Notes: generated from the letters alone by a model not told the origin. Shown: positions 43,861 to 54,400, numbered from the stretch's first letter. The stretch is 64,000 bases of DNA from Cyclobacteriaceae bacterium (GCA_020436085.1 JAGQYM010000007.1:1-64000); one strand, 5' to 3'. A program made the numbers and translations.

Positions 43861-44640
43861 ATGGCCAAGAAAGCAAAAAAGGCGAAAGCAGCTAAGAAGG
43901 CGCCCAAAAAGGCAAAGAAAGCAGTGAAGGCAAAGAAGACAGCTGCCAAGAAGAAGGCCTCAAAAGCACCGGCAAAAACGGCTAAGAAGGCAGTGAAGAA
44001 AGCAGCGCCTAAGAAAAAGGCGGCCAAAAAAGTAGTTGCTAAGAAAACGGCAACAAAAAAGGCATTAAAAAAAGAGGCTCCAAAGAAGGAGGTTAAAGCC
44101 CCTAAGCCAATGAGGCGTGCGGCTGCTCCATCTGAACCCTCAACCAAGAAGAAAGATAATCCTATCTCTCCGATGCCTAAGACTCCACCTCAACTAAACA
44201 TTTTTCCAGCATTGACCCAAAGACCTATTGCCCATAAGCCGGCTAAATCAACAGCCCCATCAGATAAGACCAGATATAATGATGCTGAGTTGAAAGAATT
44301 TGAAACACTCATCAACGGTAAACTGGACAAGGCGCGCGAGGAGTTTCGCATTTTGAAAGAAACACTCAATCGCAACAATGATGAAGGAACAGACAGCACT
44401 TCAGGCGGAAACACAAAAGTTTTGGAGGATGGCGCTGAAACTGCAGAAAAGGAAAACCTAAGCCAGCTTGCTGCAAGACAGCAAAAATATATTACGAATC
44501 TTGAGAACGCACTTATTCGCATCAAGAATGGTACTTACGGAATCTGCTCAGTTACAGGCAAACTGATTCCAAAAGAAAGATTGATTGCTGTACCTCACAC
44601 CACACAATCAATCGAGGCTAAAATGATGCAAACTGACTAA
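43861..44640 (+). CDS. Histone-H1-like Lys/Ala tail fused to a TraR/DksA-type domain
   Basis: A 259-residue protein in two parts. Residues 1-80 are almost entirely Lys and Ala (repeats such as KKAPKKAKKAVKAKKTAAKK), resembling the C-terminal tail of histone H1 and likely to bind DNA or RNA nonspecifically. Residues about 135-259 form a DksA/TraR-like coiled coil (NDAELKEFETLINGKLDKAREEFRILKETLNRN) and a C-terminal knuckle GICSVTGKLIPKERLIAVPHTT. Only one Cys of the usual four-Cys zinc site remains, so metal binding is doubtful. DksA-like proteins bind RNA polymerase; this one may modulate transcription or nucleoid structure. It is 2 bp from scpB. Confidence 0.85.
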   Translation: MAKKAKKAKAAKKAPKKAKKAVKAKKTAAKKKASKAPAKTAKKAVKKAAPKKKAAKKVVAKKTATKKALKKEAPKKEVKAPKPMRRAAAPSEPSTKKKDNPISPMPKTPPQLNIFPALTQRPIAHKPAKSTAPSDKTRYNDAELKEFETLINGKLDKAREEFRILKETLNRNNDEGTDSTSGGNTKVLEDGAETAEKENLSQLAARQQKYITNLENALIRIKNGTYGICSVTGKLIPKERLIAVPHTTQSIEAKMMQTD

Positions 44641-44642
44641 GC

Positions 44643-45269
44643 GTGGATTTTTTACAAAACCATATCGAAGCATTGATATTTTGCTCGCCAGGGCCGGCAA
44701 AATTAGCTGACATCAAAGCTTGTCTTTCAGAAATGTTCAATGCTGATGTGCCTGAGGAAGATATTCAGGCAGCGATTCTCAGGCTGGATGAAAAGTATCA
44801 ATCTGATGAATACGCTTTCCAGGTAAATAAAGGAGGCGGTGGATACCAATTCCTGACCAAGCCCGCATATCAGGCGAGCATTGGCATCATGCTAAAGCAG
44901 CAGTCGAAAAAGAGGCTGTCAACATCAGCACTGGAAACACTTTCTATCATCGCTTACAAACAGCCAATTTCTAAAACAGAAATTGAAAACATTCGTGGCG
45001 TAAACTGCGACTACGCGGTACAAAAGCTACTCGACAAAGGATTGGTTGAGATACGTGGCAAGGCAGATACAATAGGTCGTCCGATACTTTATGGTACAAG
45101 TCCTAAGTTCATGGAGTACTTTGGTATCAACGACCTTAGCGAGTTGCCAACGCCAAAAGACTTCACTCAGGAGGTAAATACTATTGGAGAAAGTATCGAT
45201 GCCGATACAATCAGTGAGAATATCGACACTGAGCCTTCCGATAGCTCCACGCCTTCACCGGAACAATAG
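44643..45269 (+). CDS. scpB: Segregation and condensation protein B
   Basis: A 208-residue winged-helix protein, part of the SMC-ScpA-ScpB condensin. Conserved features are LQNHIEALIFCSPGPAKLADIKACLSEMF, LSTSALETLSIIAYKQPISKTEIENIRGVNCDYAVQKLLDKGLVEIRGKADTIGRPILYGTSPKFMEYFGI. The N- and C-terminal winged-helix domains are both complete, with an acidic Ser/Thr-rich tail after residue 180. The start is GTG at 44643, directly after the DksA-like stop. rluB follows, a common pairing. Confidence 0.93.
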   Translation: MDFLQNHIEALIFCSPGPAKLADIKACLSEMFNADVPEEDIQAAILRLDEKYQSDEYAFQVNKGGGGYQFLTKPAYQASIGIMLKQQSKKRLSTSALETLSIIAYKQPISKTEIENIRGVNCDYAVQKLLDKGLVEIRGKADTIGRPILYGTSPKFMEYFGINDLSELPTPKDFTQEVNTIGESIDADTISENIDTEPSDSSTPSPEQ

Positions 45270-45304
45270 CATCTAAAAGGCAGTAGTGCCTGATCAAATA
45301 AATT

Positions 45305-46588
45305 ATGGCACAAAGACGATCGAACAAACGAACCTCTTTTGGTAAAAAATCAGAGGCAGAAAAGTCTTTCATCAAAAGAAAGGGCAAACCGTCTTTTGAC
45401 AAAAAAGACGAAGACACTACACAGAGCTACGGCAAGTCAGGTGCCAGAAGAGGGAAGAGCCGACCTGAGAAATCTGATGACAGGCGTTTTGAAAGGAGTG
45501 ACTTCAAAAAAGGAAGAGGACGTGCTGAACGATCGGACGAAAGAGAATCTGGTAAACGCGACTTCAAAAGAAGATCATCACATTCCGACAGCTCAGAGGA
45601 ACGCCTATTTAAAAGAACCTACGGATCCGAACGATCAGGCAGATCCGATTCAAAAGAGTTTGGGAAATCAGGTTATAAAAGAAGGACGTCAGATAGCTCA
45701 GAGGAGCGCCCGTTCAAAAGATCATCAAGACCCGGGTCGGGGCCAGGAAAAAGACCGTTTGAAAAGTTTAGAACTGACGGTGACGAAAAAAGACCTTTTC
45801 GCTCAAGTAAGAATCTCGGCTTCGCCAAGAAAAAGAGAGCAACAGAATCTCGTGAAGTTGCTCCGAAAAAAGATGACGGACTGACGCGCCTCAACAAATA
45901 CATCGCCAACAGCGGGATGGGATCCAGACGAGAAGCTGATGAAATGATTCGAAAGGGATTGATCAGCGTGAACGGAGTCACTATTACAGAGATGGGTCAC
46001 AAAGTGAAACCCGGTGATGAAGTACGATATGAGGACAAAGTTCTCAAGGCTGAAAAACTAGTATACGTATTGCTCAACAAGCCAAAAGGATTCCTCACAA
46101 CCACTTCTGACCCTAAAGACAGAAAAACAGTGATGAATCTTGTGGCAAGTGCGTGTAAAGAAAGGCTTTACCCAGTTGGTCGCTTAGATCGCAATACAAC
46201 TGGCCTCCTGCTACTCACCAATGATGGAGAGTTGGCAGAAAAACTCACACATCCTTCCTATAACACAAAGAAGATTTACAAGGTTGAACTTGATAAGCCT
46301 CTATCAAAAAGTGACTTTCAGAAGATTCAAGAAGGAGGAGTATATCTCGAAGAAGGCAAAGCAATCGTAGATGACCTTGCTTATGTAGATGAAGGCAGAA
46401 TGACTATTGGCATCGAACTTCACATCGGTTGGAATAGAATCGTTAGAAGGATTTTTGAATCATTCGGGTACGAAGTCGTCAAGCTGGATCGTGTGGTATT
46501 TGCAGGCCTCGATAAAAAAGACCTTCCACGGGGAGAGTGGAGATTTCTCAAACCCGAGGAAGTCGTGCGACTTAAGCACTTCAAATAA
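45305..46588 (+). CDS. rluB: Pseudouridine synthase RluB-like with long charged N-terminal extension
   Basis: A 427-residue enzyme. The catalytic part starts near residue 195 with an S4 RNA-binding domain (RLNKYIANSGMGSRREADEMIRKGLISVNGVTI), then the RsuA/RluB/E/F pseudouridine synthase domain with YVLLNKPKGFLTTT, the catalytic Asp in PVGRLDRNTTGLLLLTND and IGWNRIVRRIFESFGYEV. It would modify 23S rRNA (U2605 region by homology). Residues 1-190 are a low-complexity Arg/Lys/Ser/Glu-rich tail with imperfect repeats around SSEERLFKR and SSEERPFKR. Such tails are seen in Bacteroidota homologues and may aid RNA binding. Confidence 0.9.
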   Translation: MAQRRSNKRTSFGKKSEAEKSFIKRKGKPSFDKKDEDTTQSYGKSGARRGKSRPEKSDDRRFERSDFKKGRGRAERSDERESGKRDFKRRSSHSDSSEERLFKRTYGSERSGRSDSKEFGKSGYKRRTSDSSEERPFKRSSRPGSGPGKRPFEKFRTDGDEKRPFRSSKNLGFAKKKRATESREVAPKKDDGLTRLNKYIANSGMGSRREADEMIRKGLISVNGVTITEMGHKVKPGDEVRYEDKVLKAEKLVYVLLNKPKGFLTTTSDPKDRKTVMNLVASACKERLYPVGRLDRNTTGLLLLTNDGELAEKLTHPSYNTKKIYKVELDKPLSKSDFQKIQEGGVYLEEGKAIVDDLAYVDEGRMTIGIELHIGWNRIVRRIFESFGYEVVKLDRVVFAGLDKKDLPRGEWRFLKPEEVVRLKHFK

Positions 46589-46591
46589 GCC

Positions 46592-49003
46592 TTATTCATT
46601 TTTCAAATTATCAACCGGATTGACGTAAGTCGCCCGGAACGTTTGGGAGCCAATGGTAAGGCATCCAAACACCAGGAGAATAAGAACACCCAGTGTAACT
46701 ACTGCCCAATCAAAAACCACATGGTAGGCAATCAGCTCCAACCACAGGTTGTTGAGAAAGTAAGCGGTAGGAACAGCTATTAATATTGAGATGGCAAGGA
46801 TTCGCAAGAAGCCATTCGATAGCAGAAAGACAAGGGCCTGATCACTTGCACCCAGCACTTTGCGGATTGATATCTCCTTCACCCGGGTTTCAGTGGCGTA
46901 GGTGGCCATTCCTAAAAGGCCGAGACTTGAAATTAAAACGGCCAACACCGAAATGAAGCCTACGACATTTACTATATCGCCAAAGGCCAGCTGATAAAAA
47001 CCTCTGATCTCTTCTTCAAAATTTTTGTAGTCTAACTTCAGATCAGGATTTACTTGCGCCCACGCTTTTTCGACCGCATGAACCGCCTCATCATAGGGAC
47101 CAGAATATTTTACCTGTAGCAGACCAAACCGGTCGGGAATGTACATGTGTGCCAATGGTCCAATCTCAGCCATTAGCACCTGATGATTATAATCTTTAAT
47201 AACTCCAATAATTTCTAGTTTCGTGGAATCATCCTGTGAAATGACGATCTCTCCTATCGCATTCTTTGGCGAATCATAGTGTAATGCCTTCACTCCCGCC
47301 TCATTAATTACAACAAAATTGGAGTTGGATTCACCTGCATCTGCATCGAAGTATCGTCCTTCTACCAGATCTACTCCGATATTTTCGCGATAATCTTCGT
47401 CCACCGCGTAGTAGCTAAATTCAGTCCAATCTTTCTCTTCAAATGTCTTTTTGAAACCAACGCCATAAGTACTACCCGCGGCTGGCACGTGTGATGAAGT
47501 GGCGACATTTTCAATCTGAGGATATTTCAATAACTCTGTCTTGAGTTCTTTTGGTTTTGTCTCTCCAAGTCTCACAACCAAGTTGTTGCTCATATCAAAT
47601 CCATGATCGGCTTTGAGAAAAAGATGAAGCTGATTGTAGATAAGAATAACTGTAAGAATAAATATTAATGACATTGAAAATTGAGCCACAAGCAATGCTT
47701 TGCGCAAACCCATTTTGGAAAAGACGCGCATTGTGCCAAGGTTCTTCAAAACCTTTATCGGCTGAAATCCAGAAAGTACGACCGCAGGAAAAAATCCAGC
47801 CAGAATTCCGACCAATACCGCAAAAGCAACGAACACGAGATATACATAGAGATTTGCTTCGAGATCCCATTTCAATAGCCGTGCAAAATTCAAGTTGAGC
47901 ATCAAAGGCTTCAAGGCCTGTAGAAATACCATCGACAAGGTAAGCGCCAGCAAAGCTGTAATTATCGCTTCGGAAAGAAACTGCCAGAATATTTGCAGCC
48001 TTACCGCACCGGATACCTTTCGGATTCCGATTTCTTTTGCTCTTGTAAGTGATCGGGCTATAGAAAGATTAGTGAAGTTGAAGCATGAAGTAATCATCAC
48101 CACCAACGCTAATCCTCCAAGGAAATAAATAAAAATCCAGGGCAAGAATGGACCGATAGCATTGGATAGCAACGGCCCAGGCGTAATGTTATTCAACTGC
48201 TGCAAAGAAAACCGAGCCTTAGGAATATCAGGATTGGTTTCAGGCACGATATGCTTTTGATACACATCATTCAAATGCGGTTGAATGTCCAGTGGTTCTT
48301 TCCCTTCTTCCAGCAGCAGGTAAGTCCACGCATTATGCCAGTTGTCAAGATCCTTTCTATAAGTGCCAGCCGCCTCAAGGCTTTTAACGGTTGCCATGCT
48401 CGCCAAGGCCTCAAACACAATGTGAGATTTGTTGTCTGTGTCCTCGAGCACACCAGTGATCTTGAATACTCCGAGGTCTCCTACCTTTATAGACTGCCCG
48501 ATCGGATTATCTGTCTTGAATAATTTCTTTACTGCCTTTCTTGTGAGCACTGTTGAATAGGGCTCAACCAGCGCTGTAGCCGGATCGCCCAATTCTAATT
48601 TGTATTCCAGCACATCGAACACTTCAGGATCAGCATAAAAACCACTAAGTGGAATATTCACATCCTGATCAAACTCAACCCAACCGTTTCCAAAACCACG
48701 CTTCAGTCGCGCAACTTTCTCCACCCCTGTATACGATTGACTCAATTCTGGACCAAGTGGTAGTGGTGAAGTAGCAAACTCAAAAGAACCCTCCAATCCG
48801 TCCGCACCAATCGGAATACTAATCACACGATAAATTCGATCTCGTTTGGTATTGTGGCGATCGTATGTCATTTGATCGGCTACCAGCATGATGATACCCA
48901 TACAGATGGTCATGCTCACCGACAATCCGAAGATGTTGATGAAAGAAAAGAATCGATGCCTTGCCAGGTTGCGAATAGCAGTCCTGAAGTAATTTGTAAG
49001 CAT
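46592..49003 (-). CDS. FtsX/MacB-type ABC transporter permease (Bacteroidota double-FtsX)
   Basis: An 803-residue permease. It has an N-terminal transmembrane helix (FSFINIFGLSVSMTICMGIIML), a periplasmic MacB-like core domain (about 45-245), then an FtsX domain with three helices (near 285-310, 345-365, 385-405). A second half begins with another helix, has a second periplasmic domain and three C-terminal helices (about 685-790). The short motif EIGIRKVSGA and its counterpart EISIRKVLGA mark the two FtsX cytoplasmic loops. No ATPase gene is adjacent. Possible roles are lipoprotein or drug export or stress sensing. Confidence 0.9.
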   Translation of the reverse strand: MLTNYFRTAIRNLARHRFFSFINIFGLSVSMTICMGIIMLVADQMTYDRHNTKRDRIYRVISIPIGADGLEGSFEFATSPLPLGPELSQSYTGVEKVARLKRGFGNGWVEFDQDVNIPLSGFYADPEVFDVLEYKLELGDPATALVEPYSTVLTRKAVKKLFKTDNPIGQSIKVGDLGVFKITGVLEDTDNKSHIVFEALASMATVKSLEAAGTYRKDLDNWHNAWTYLLLEEGKEPLDIQPHLNDVYQKHIVPETNPDIPKARFSLQQLNNITPGPLLSNAIGPFLPWIFIYFLGGLALVVMITSCFNFTNLSIARSLTRAKEIGIRKVSGAVRLQIFWQFLSEAIITALLALTLSMVFLQALKPLMLNLNFARLLKWDLEANLYVYLVFVAFAVLVGILAGFFPAVVLSGFQPIKVLKNLGTMRVFSKMGLRKALLVAQFSMSLIFILTVILIYNQLHLFLKADHGFDMSNNLVVRLGETKPKELKTELLKYPQIENVATSSHVPAAGSTYGVGFKKTFEEKDWTEFSYYAVDEDYRENIGVDLVEGRYFDADAGESNSNFVVINEAGVKALHYDSPKNAIGEIVISQDDSTKLEIIGVIKDYNHQVLMAEIGPLAHMYIPDRFGLLQVKYSGPYDEAVHAVEKAWAQVNPDLKLDYKNFEEEIRGFYQLAFGDIVNVVGFISVLAVLISSLGLLGMATYATETRVKEISIRKVLGASDQALVFLLSNGFLRILAISILIAVPTAYFLNNLWLELIAYHVVFDWAVVTLGVLILLVFGCLTIGSQTFRATYVNPVDNLKNE

Positions 49004-49035
49004 GGTGAAAGTTGTTACTGATTTTTACCCAACTA

Positions 49036-49386
49036 TTACGACTGCTCCTTTTTTACCATGAAATAGTAAATAAGGAATCCGAGGGAAACTGAGAACGCCA
49101 ACAATCCATAAGGCAGCGGTGACTCAGGGCTTGTAGGAATGAACTCCATGATAATTAATGCAAGACCACCAAACAATATGATGAGTCCCCACTTCAACGC
49201 TGAGTACTTGTTTTCATCAGCATGCCTTTTAAATATAGCTTGCGTATCCTCGTTGACGTAGCCTTTCTCAATCATCTTCTTTTTCAAGATGTATTCTGTT
49301 AAGGCTTTTGTGAAAAAATAGACTGACCCTCCGAGGCCACTGAAAATGGCCAGAGGCATCAACACTTCCATTAAATTCTTATCCAT
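49036..49386 (-). CDS. Small membrane protein, DUF6249-like
   Basis: A 116-residue protein with three hydrophobic segments (about 8-25, 63-80 and 90-108) and a cytoplasmic loop KKKMIEKGYVNEDTQAIFKRHADENKYSALKWG. The layout resembles the DUF6249 family, often encoded next to ECF sigma factors in Bacteroidota. It lies between the FtsX permease (32 bp downstream on the same strand) and a divergent ECF sigma factor gene. Function unknown; the context suggests it could belong to that sigma factor's regulon. Confidence 0.6.
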   Translation of the reverse strand: MDKNLMEVLMPLAIFSGLGGSVYFFTKALTEYILKKKMIEKGYVNEDTQAIFKRHADENKYSALKWGLIILFGGLALIIMEFIPTSPESPLPYGLLAFSVSLGFLIYYFMVKKEQS

Positions 49387-49552
49387 ATGTCTTTCTTTTT
49401 AAATGATTTCATGATTTGAGCCGTATGACACAGCCTGGGTATGAAAAGGTTGCAATGGTCTTCGATATTTTATGGCGTGTAAGTCAACGGGTATAAAACC
49501 ACGAAAATGAGCTAAATTCCTTGCAACATTATCCATCGTTTCTGTGTCAAAC

Positions 49553-50122
49553 ATGGCTATGACGGAAGAAAGAGCGCTGATCTCCAGGATCTCGAAGGGA
49601 GACATGGAGGCATTCAGGCAGCTCATCAAGCAACATGAAAGGTTGGTGGCCCATATGATAGGAAGGGTGGTGAAGAATGAAGAAGATCGCGAGGAGTTGT
49701 GCCAAGATGTTTTTTTGAAGGTGCACGACAAACTTGACGAGTTCAACTATCAATCAAAGCTGTCGACATGGATAGCAACGATTGCTTATCGCCAGGCCAT
49801 TAATCACGTACGCAAAAAGAAACTGCTCCTTAGTGAGCTAAATGAAGACGAATCGTTCAAAGAAAGATTTATTGCAGACAACAACCCAGCGGAGGAGTTG
49901 GAGGATAAAGATATTCAAAGTCGCATTTTGGAATATATAGAAGAGTTGCCCGTCCATTACCGAACCATTCTTACACTTTATCATGTGGATGGTATAAGTT
50001 ATCCAGAAATAGGCGAAATCACAAAAATGCCGGAGGGCACTGTAAAGAACTATCTTTTTAGAGGTAGAAACTTGTTGAAAGAAAAAATTGTAAAGTATCT
50101 TGGTAAGGAGGAAGTGTTATGA
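49553..50122 (+). CDS. ECF-type RNA polymerase sigma factor
   Basis: A 189-residue sigma-70 family factor with only regions 2 and 4. Region 2: EAFRQLIKQHERLVAHMIGRVVKNEEDREELCQDVFLKVHDKLDEFNYQSKLSTWIATIAYRQAINHVRKKK. Region 4: ELPVHYRTILTLYHVDGISYPEIGEITKMPEGTVKNYLFRGRNLLKEKI. Starts at GTG 49544, ATG 49553 or ATG 49559 are possible; 49553 is chosen as the first ATG. It overlaps the next gene by 4 bp (ATGA), so the following membrane protein is its probable partner. The regulon is unknown. Confidence 0.93.
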   Translation: MAMTEERALISRISKGDMEAFRQLIKQHERLVAHMIGRVVKNEEDREELCQDVFLKVHDKLDEFNYQSKLSTWIATIAYRQAINHVRKKKLLLSELNEDESFKERFIADNNPAEELEDKDIQSRILEYIEELPVHYRTILTLYHVDGISYPEIGEITKMPEGTVKNYLFRGRNLLKEKIVKYLGKEEVL

Positions 50123-50523
50123 GAGATCAAGACGAAGAACTACAACGATTGGCAGAAGCTGGCGAGCTTAAGGGCAGCAATCCCGATAACAAAGCCTACA
50201 TCAAAGTATTTGACGCGTTATCACAAGAGCCAAAATTCTCTCTTCCTTCTTCATTTGCCCAAGGCGTGATTCAAAAAATTGCGGCCTTAGAAGCAAGACG
50301 TGAAACCAGAAGAGACATACTATGGTTGATTGCTGGCATTGTAACATTCGGTATTGCTACAATCGTATGTGTTGTGCTTACCGGTTTCAAATTTGATTCA
50401 GGTGCTTTCACCTTCCTGAAAAACTATGGCGGGCTGGTTTTCTTCGGCTTGGCACTCGCTGTTCTATTTCAATTTCTCGAAAAGAAATTATTGCCTAACA
50501 CGAGAAAGCAAAGCTTGATCTAG
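50119..50523 (+). CDS. Putative membrane anti-sigma partner
   Basis: A 134-residue protein with a soluble N-terminal part (about 1-70) and two transmembrane helices (about 72-93 and 104-124). It starts inside the sigma-factor stop (ATGA overlap), the arrangement typical of an anti-sigma factor. No zinc-binding ZAS motif (HxxxCxxC) is present, so it is not a classical ZAS anti-sigma. The role is inferred from position and topology. The stop overlaps the convergent DUF481 gene by 4 bp. Confidence 0.65.
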   Translation: MRDQDEELQRLAEAGELKGSNPDNKAYIKVFDALSQEPKFSLPSSFAQGVIQKIAALEARRETRRDILWLIAGIVTFGIATIVCVVLTGFKFDSGAFTFLKNYGGLVFFGLALAVLFQFLEKKLLPNTRKQSLI

Positions 50524-51314
50524 AATTTCCAAAGAAGCCCGTTTGTCACCGAGTATACCGTCTTCTTAATGGGAATGATCGGCTTGTCCTCGTATTGACA
50601 TGAGAAAGACGTTGTCATCGACAGTCGATCCGTAATCATTATTTGAAATTGAAAATCTCCACTGATTCGGTTTCGAAATACATCATCTTGCATGTCCATG
50701 CCTCCCTGGTAATAGGCTATCAAATGAAGATTAACCTGTTCGCTAAGCTTGGTTGTAATGCCGATATAGTCAGAAGTTTTTATGATATTCTTCTCTATAA
50801 TAGGATCTCCGTCTACAAATGACTTCCATCTTTCCGTTTCATGCATGGCTCCCAATCCGAAGTGAAGAGTGGTGCCAGCAGACTCTAAAAGTCGCAGTCG
50901 TAATCCACCGCCTATGAGAAATCGAAAAGGCATATTTCGACCATCATCATACTGCACCTGCAGGAAGGTCTCGTAGCTGAACATTCGCTTTCTCAAAAAA
51001 TTAGCTCTAAGGTGTGAATATCCGTTGCTACTGAGCGGACCTCCGGTGGCTTTGTTGTAGTGGATATTATTAATGGATATATATGCGTGTTTCTTGCTTA
51101 GATAAACGATGTCACTGGTAGCCGTAAGTCCTACAAATGTGATTTCCTCCTCAGCGGTTGCACTTCTATTGTGAACGTTGAAATTGAGTCCGAGATTCCC
51201 AATAGTAATCTTTGATGAATCGAGCAACAAGCTTCCTTTGTCTACTTTCAGGATTTGGCCCTCGGAAGCAATTGCGTACAAAAATATAATAAAAACTAAG
51301 GGGACTTTTTTCAT
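50520..51314 (-). CDS. DUF481-type outer-membrane beta-barrel protein
   Basis: A 264-residue exported protein. It has a signal peptide (MKKVPLVFIIFLYAIASEGQ), then an even run of amphipathic strands ending in TNGLLWKF, whose terminal Phe is typical of an outer-membrane barrel. LRLRLLESAGTTLHFGLGAMHETERWKSF and KTSDYIGITTKLSEQVNLHLIAYYQGG resemble the DUF481 (YdiY-like) family, sometimes described as salt-induced outer-membrane proteins. Function is unknown. It is convergent with the ECF sigma partner and divergent from the amidohydrolase fusion gene. Confidence 0.72.
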   Translation of the reverse strand: MKKVPLVFIIFLYAIASEGQILKVDKGSLLLDSSKITIGNLGLNFNVHNRSATAEEEITFVGLTATSDIVYLSKKHAYISINNIHYNKATGGPLSSNGYSHLRANFLRKRMFSYETFLQVQYDDGRNMPFRFLIGGGLRLRLLESAGTTLHFGLGAMHETERWKSFVDGDPIIEKNIIKTSDYIGITTKLSEQVNLHLIAYYQGGMDMQDDVFRNRISGDFQFQIMITDRLSMTTSFSCQYEDKPIIPIKKTVYSVTNGLLWKF

Positions 51315-51401
51315 CTCAACACGTTTAATCGGTTAGGCTATCAAATTAGCTATTTACTTTACACGGGAACACCTATATTCAAACGCACAAAAATAAAATA
51401 C

Positions 51402-54400
51402 ATGACGAGACATCTACTCTTCTTCGTAATTGCCATATCATTCTGTAACTGGGCATCAGCTCAGGAAAAAGAGCAATCAAAAAAAGATTCAACCAAAAAA
51501 GAAAAAAAGAAAGACCTGCCACTTGAAGTGGGTAGAAAGGTTCCCATCAAAACCAACGAGGGGACATGGATGTCTCTCGATGTAAGTCCCGATGGCAAGA
51601 CAATTGCGTTTGATTTTCTTGGTGACATCTACACGATGCCATTCGGTGGCGGAAAAGCCACGCAATTCACTTCTGGAATGGCATTCGACTCACATCCTAA
51701 GTTTAGTCCAGATGGCAAGAAATTATTATTCATTTCTGACCGTAGCGGAGGGGAAAATGTATGGTGGTTTACACTCGATAAGAAAGATTCGCTTCAGGTA
51801 ACAAAAGGCGATACTGATCACTATCAGTCAGCCGAGTGGACTCCCGATGGTGACTATGTAGTGGCGTCACGAGGCACAAGAAATCTTAAGCTGTGGCTAT
51901 TTCATTATGAAGGTGGAAGTGGCTCACAGTTGGTAGACAAACCTGACAACTTAAAAATGGTTGAGGCTGCATTTGGACCAGAGGGCAGATATATCTGGTA
52001 TGCGAGAAGAACCAATGCCTGGAACTACAACGCACAGTTTCCACAATACCAACTTGCCGTTTATGATCGCGAGACCGGAGAAACTGAAACGAAAACACAA
52101 CGATATGGGTCAGCATTCACTCCAACACTTTCTCCTGACGGCAAGTGGCTGGTGTACGGTAGTCGGCACAATGATGCAACTGGTCTGTTGTTAAGAGATT
52201 TAAAAAGTGGCGATGAAAAATGGTTGGCCTACCCTGTGCAGCGAGATGAGCAAGAATCAATGGCCACAATGGGCGTACTACCCGCAATGTCTTTTACCCC
52301 TGATAGCAAAGAGCTAGTTGTGTCGTACGGTGGAAAATTTTACCGAATTCCTGTTGCTGGTGGAGATGCCATTAACATCCCTTTTGAAATTGACTCCGAG
52401 CTTCTTCTTGGTCCCGCAGTCGATTTCAAATATCCCATCTCTGACGAAAAGGAGATGATTGTGACACAAATAAGAGATGCCGCAATATCTCCAGACGGAA
52501 AACAAATTGCGTTCACTGCCCTTAACAGGCTCTACACCATGACGCTACCAAATGGCAACCCAAAAAGAGTGTCCACATTCAATTTTACAGAAGCCCAACC
52601 GACCTGGAGCCCTGACGGAAATCAGCTAGCATGGGTAAGTTGGGAAGGAGAAAGTGCCGGGCACATTTATAAAATCAACTTCAAGGCAAAAACATCGAAA
52701 CCAGTAAGACTGACCAACGAGCCGGGTTTCTATACAGATCCCGCTTGGTCTTACACTGGAAATCGAATCGCATTTATGAGAGGATCGGCACAGATATTCA
52801 AAGACAATGGTGATCCGTTCTTCATTAACGGTCAGGACAAAATTATGTGGATATCCGGTGATGGCGGAGCAACAAACTTGATTGCCAACGCGGACGGAAG
52901 AGGCAATCCACACTTCATTAAATCAAACGACCGAGTCTATCTATACAGCGGCAAAGACGGGCTAGTCTCCGTTCGATGGGATGGCACTGATGAAAAGAAA
53001 CATGTGAAGGTCACAGGGATCACCACTTACGGCTCGATACTCGAAGAAAATAGTTGCATGCTTAAAGAGACCGACAGAGAACCAAAAAAGGAACCGTCCA
53101 ATGCAGCAGTGATAAAAATGGCCCCACAGGGGGATATGGCTTTTGCCAAAATTAACAATGATGTGTATGTGGTTACCATTCCCATCACTGGTGGTGATAC
53201 ACCGAAAATTTCAGTAGCAGAAGCTGATAAGGCTCAATTCCCATCGAGAAAACTAACAACAATAGGTGGCGAGTTTGCAAGTTGGGGCTCGACCGGAAAA
53301 ATTGTTTACTACACTTTGGGGAACGCACTGTTTACTTATGACCTCGATTCAGCAAAGGCGAAAGAAACAGAGATAAAGAGAAAAAAAGCAGAAGAGAAAA
53401 AAACTGAAGGTGAAAAGAAAGAAGAGGGAAATGGTGACAAAGAAAAGAAAGATGATTCATACAAGCCTGCTGAACTAAGAATAAAAGTTAAAGTCGAAAA
53501 AGACATTCCATCAGGAAAAATACTTCTCCAGAATGCCCGAATTATAACCATGAAGGGTAATGAAGTAATTGAACGTGGTGATATTCTAATTGAAAATGCG
53601 CGAATCAAACAGTTCGGTGCTGCAGGATCAATCTCTGCCGATGCCTCCGTGAAGAAACTCGACATGAGTGGCAAAACAATTACACCGGGTTTTGTCGACA
53701 CCCACTCGCACATGTGGCCTAACTGGGGAATTCACAAATCACAAGTATGGATGTACGCAGCTAATCTGGCATATGGTGTCACTACTACGCGCGATCCGCA
53801 AACCGCAACAACAGATGTGCTCACCTACAGCGATCTGGTCGAAACCGGTGACATTATCGGACCAAGAATTTACTCAACAGGGCCTGGAGTCGGCTACTGG
53901 ATGTATAATCTGAAAAGCTATGAGCAGACCAAGGACATTCTGAAGCAATACTCAGAATACTTCAACACAAAAACCATTAAGATGTATCTGACAGGGAACC
54001 GTCAGCATAGACAATGGATTATCAAAGCTGCGAGAGAGCAAGAGCTAATGCCAACCACCGAGGGAGGGTTGGATTTTAAACTGAACATGACCAACCTCAT
54101 TGATGGGTATTCTGGACATGAGCACTCTATCCCTATTTATCCACTTTATAAAGACTTAATTACTGGAGTAGCTAGTGCAAAGATGACTTACACACCTACG
54201 CTGCTTGTTGCATACGGTGGCCCATGGTCTGAGAACTATTATTATGCCACCGAAAATGTAAATGGCGATCCCAAGCTCAATCATTTTACCGCTAAAAGTG
54301 AATTGGATCAAAAATCAAGGAGGCGACCAGGATGGTTTATGGAGGAAGAACACGTGTTTAAAGATCACGCTAAATTTGTAAATGACCTGGTCACAGCCGG

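Noticed and set aside
43812-44147. 111-codon minus-strand ORF rich in Ala and Phe
   Set aside because: It is the antisense image of the Lys/Ala tail of the DksA-like gene.
45339-45884. 181-codon ORF in another frame of rluB
   Set aside because: It overlaps the repeat-rich rluB tail in a shifted frame and shows only low-complexity sequence.
49520-49531. TTGCAACATTAT before the sigma factor as a second copy of the zinc-locus operator
   Set aside because: Only one arm is present and there is no inverted partner; similarity is too short.
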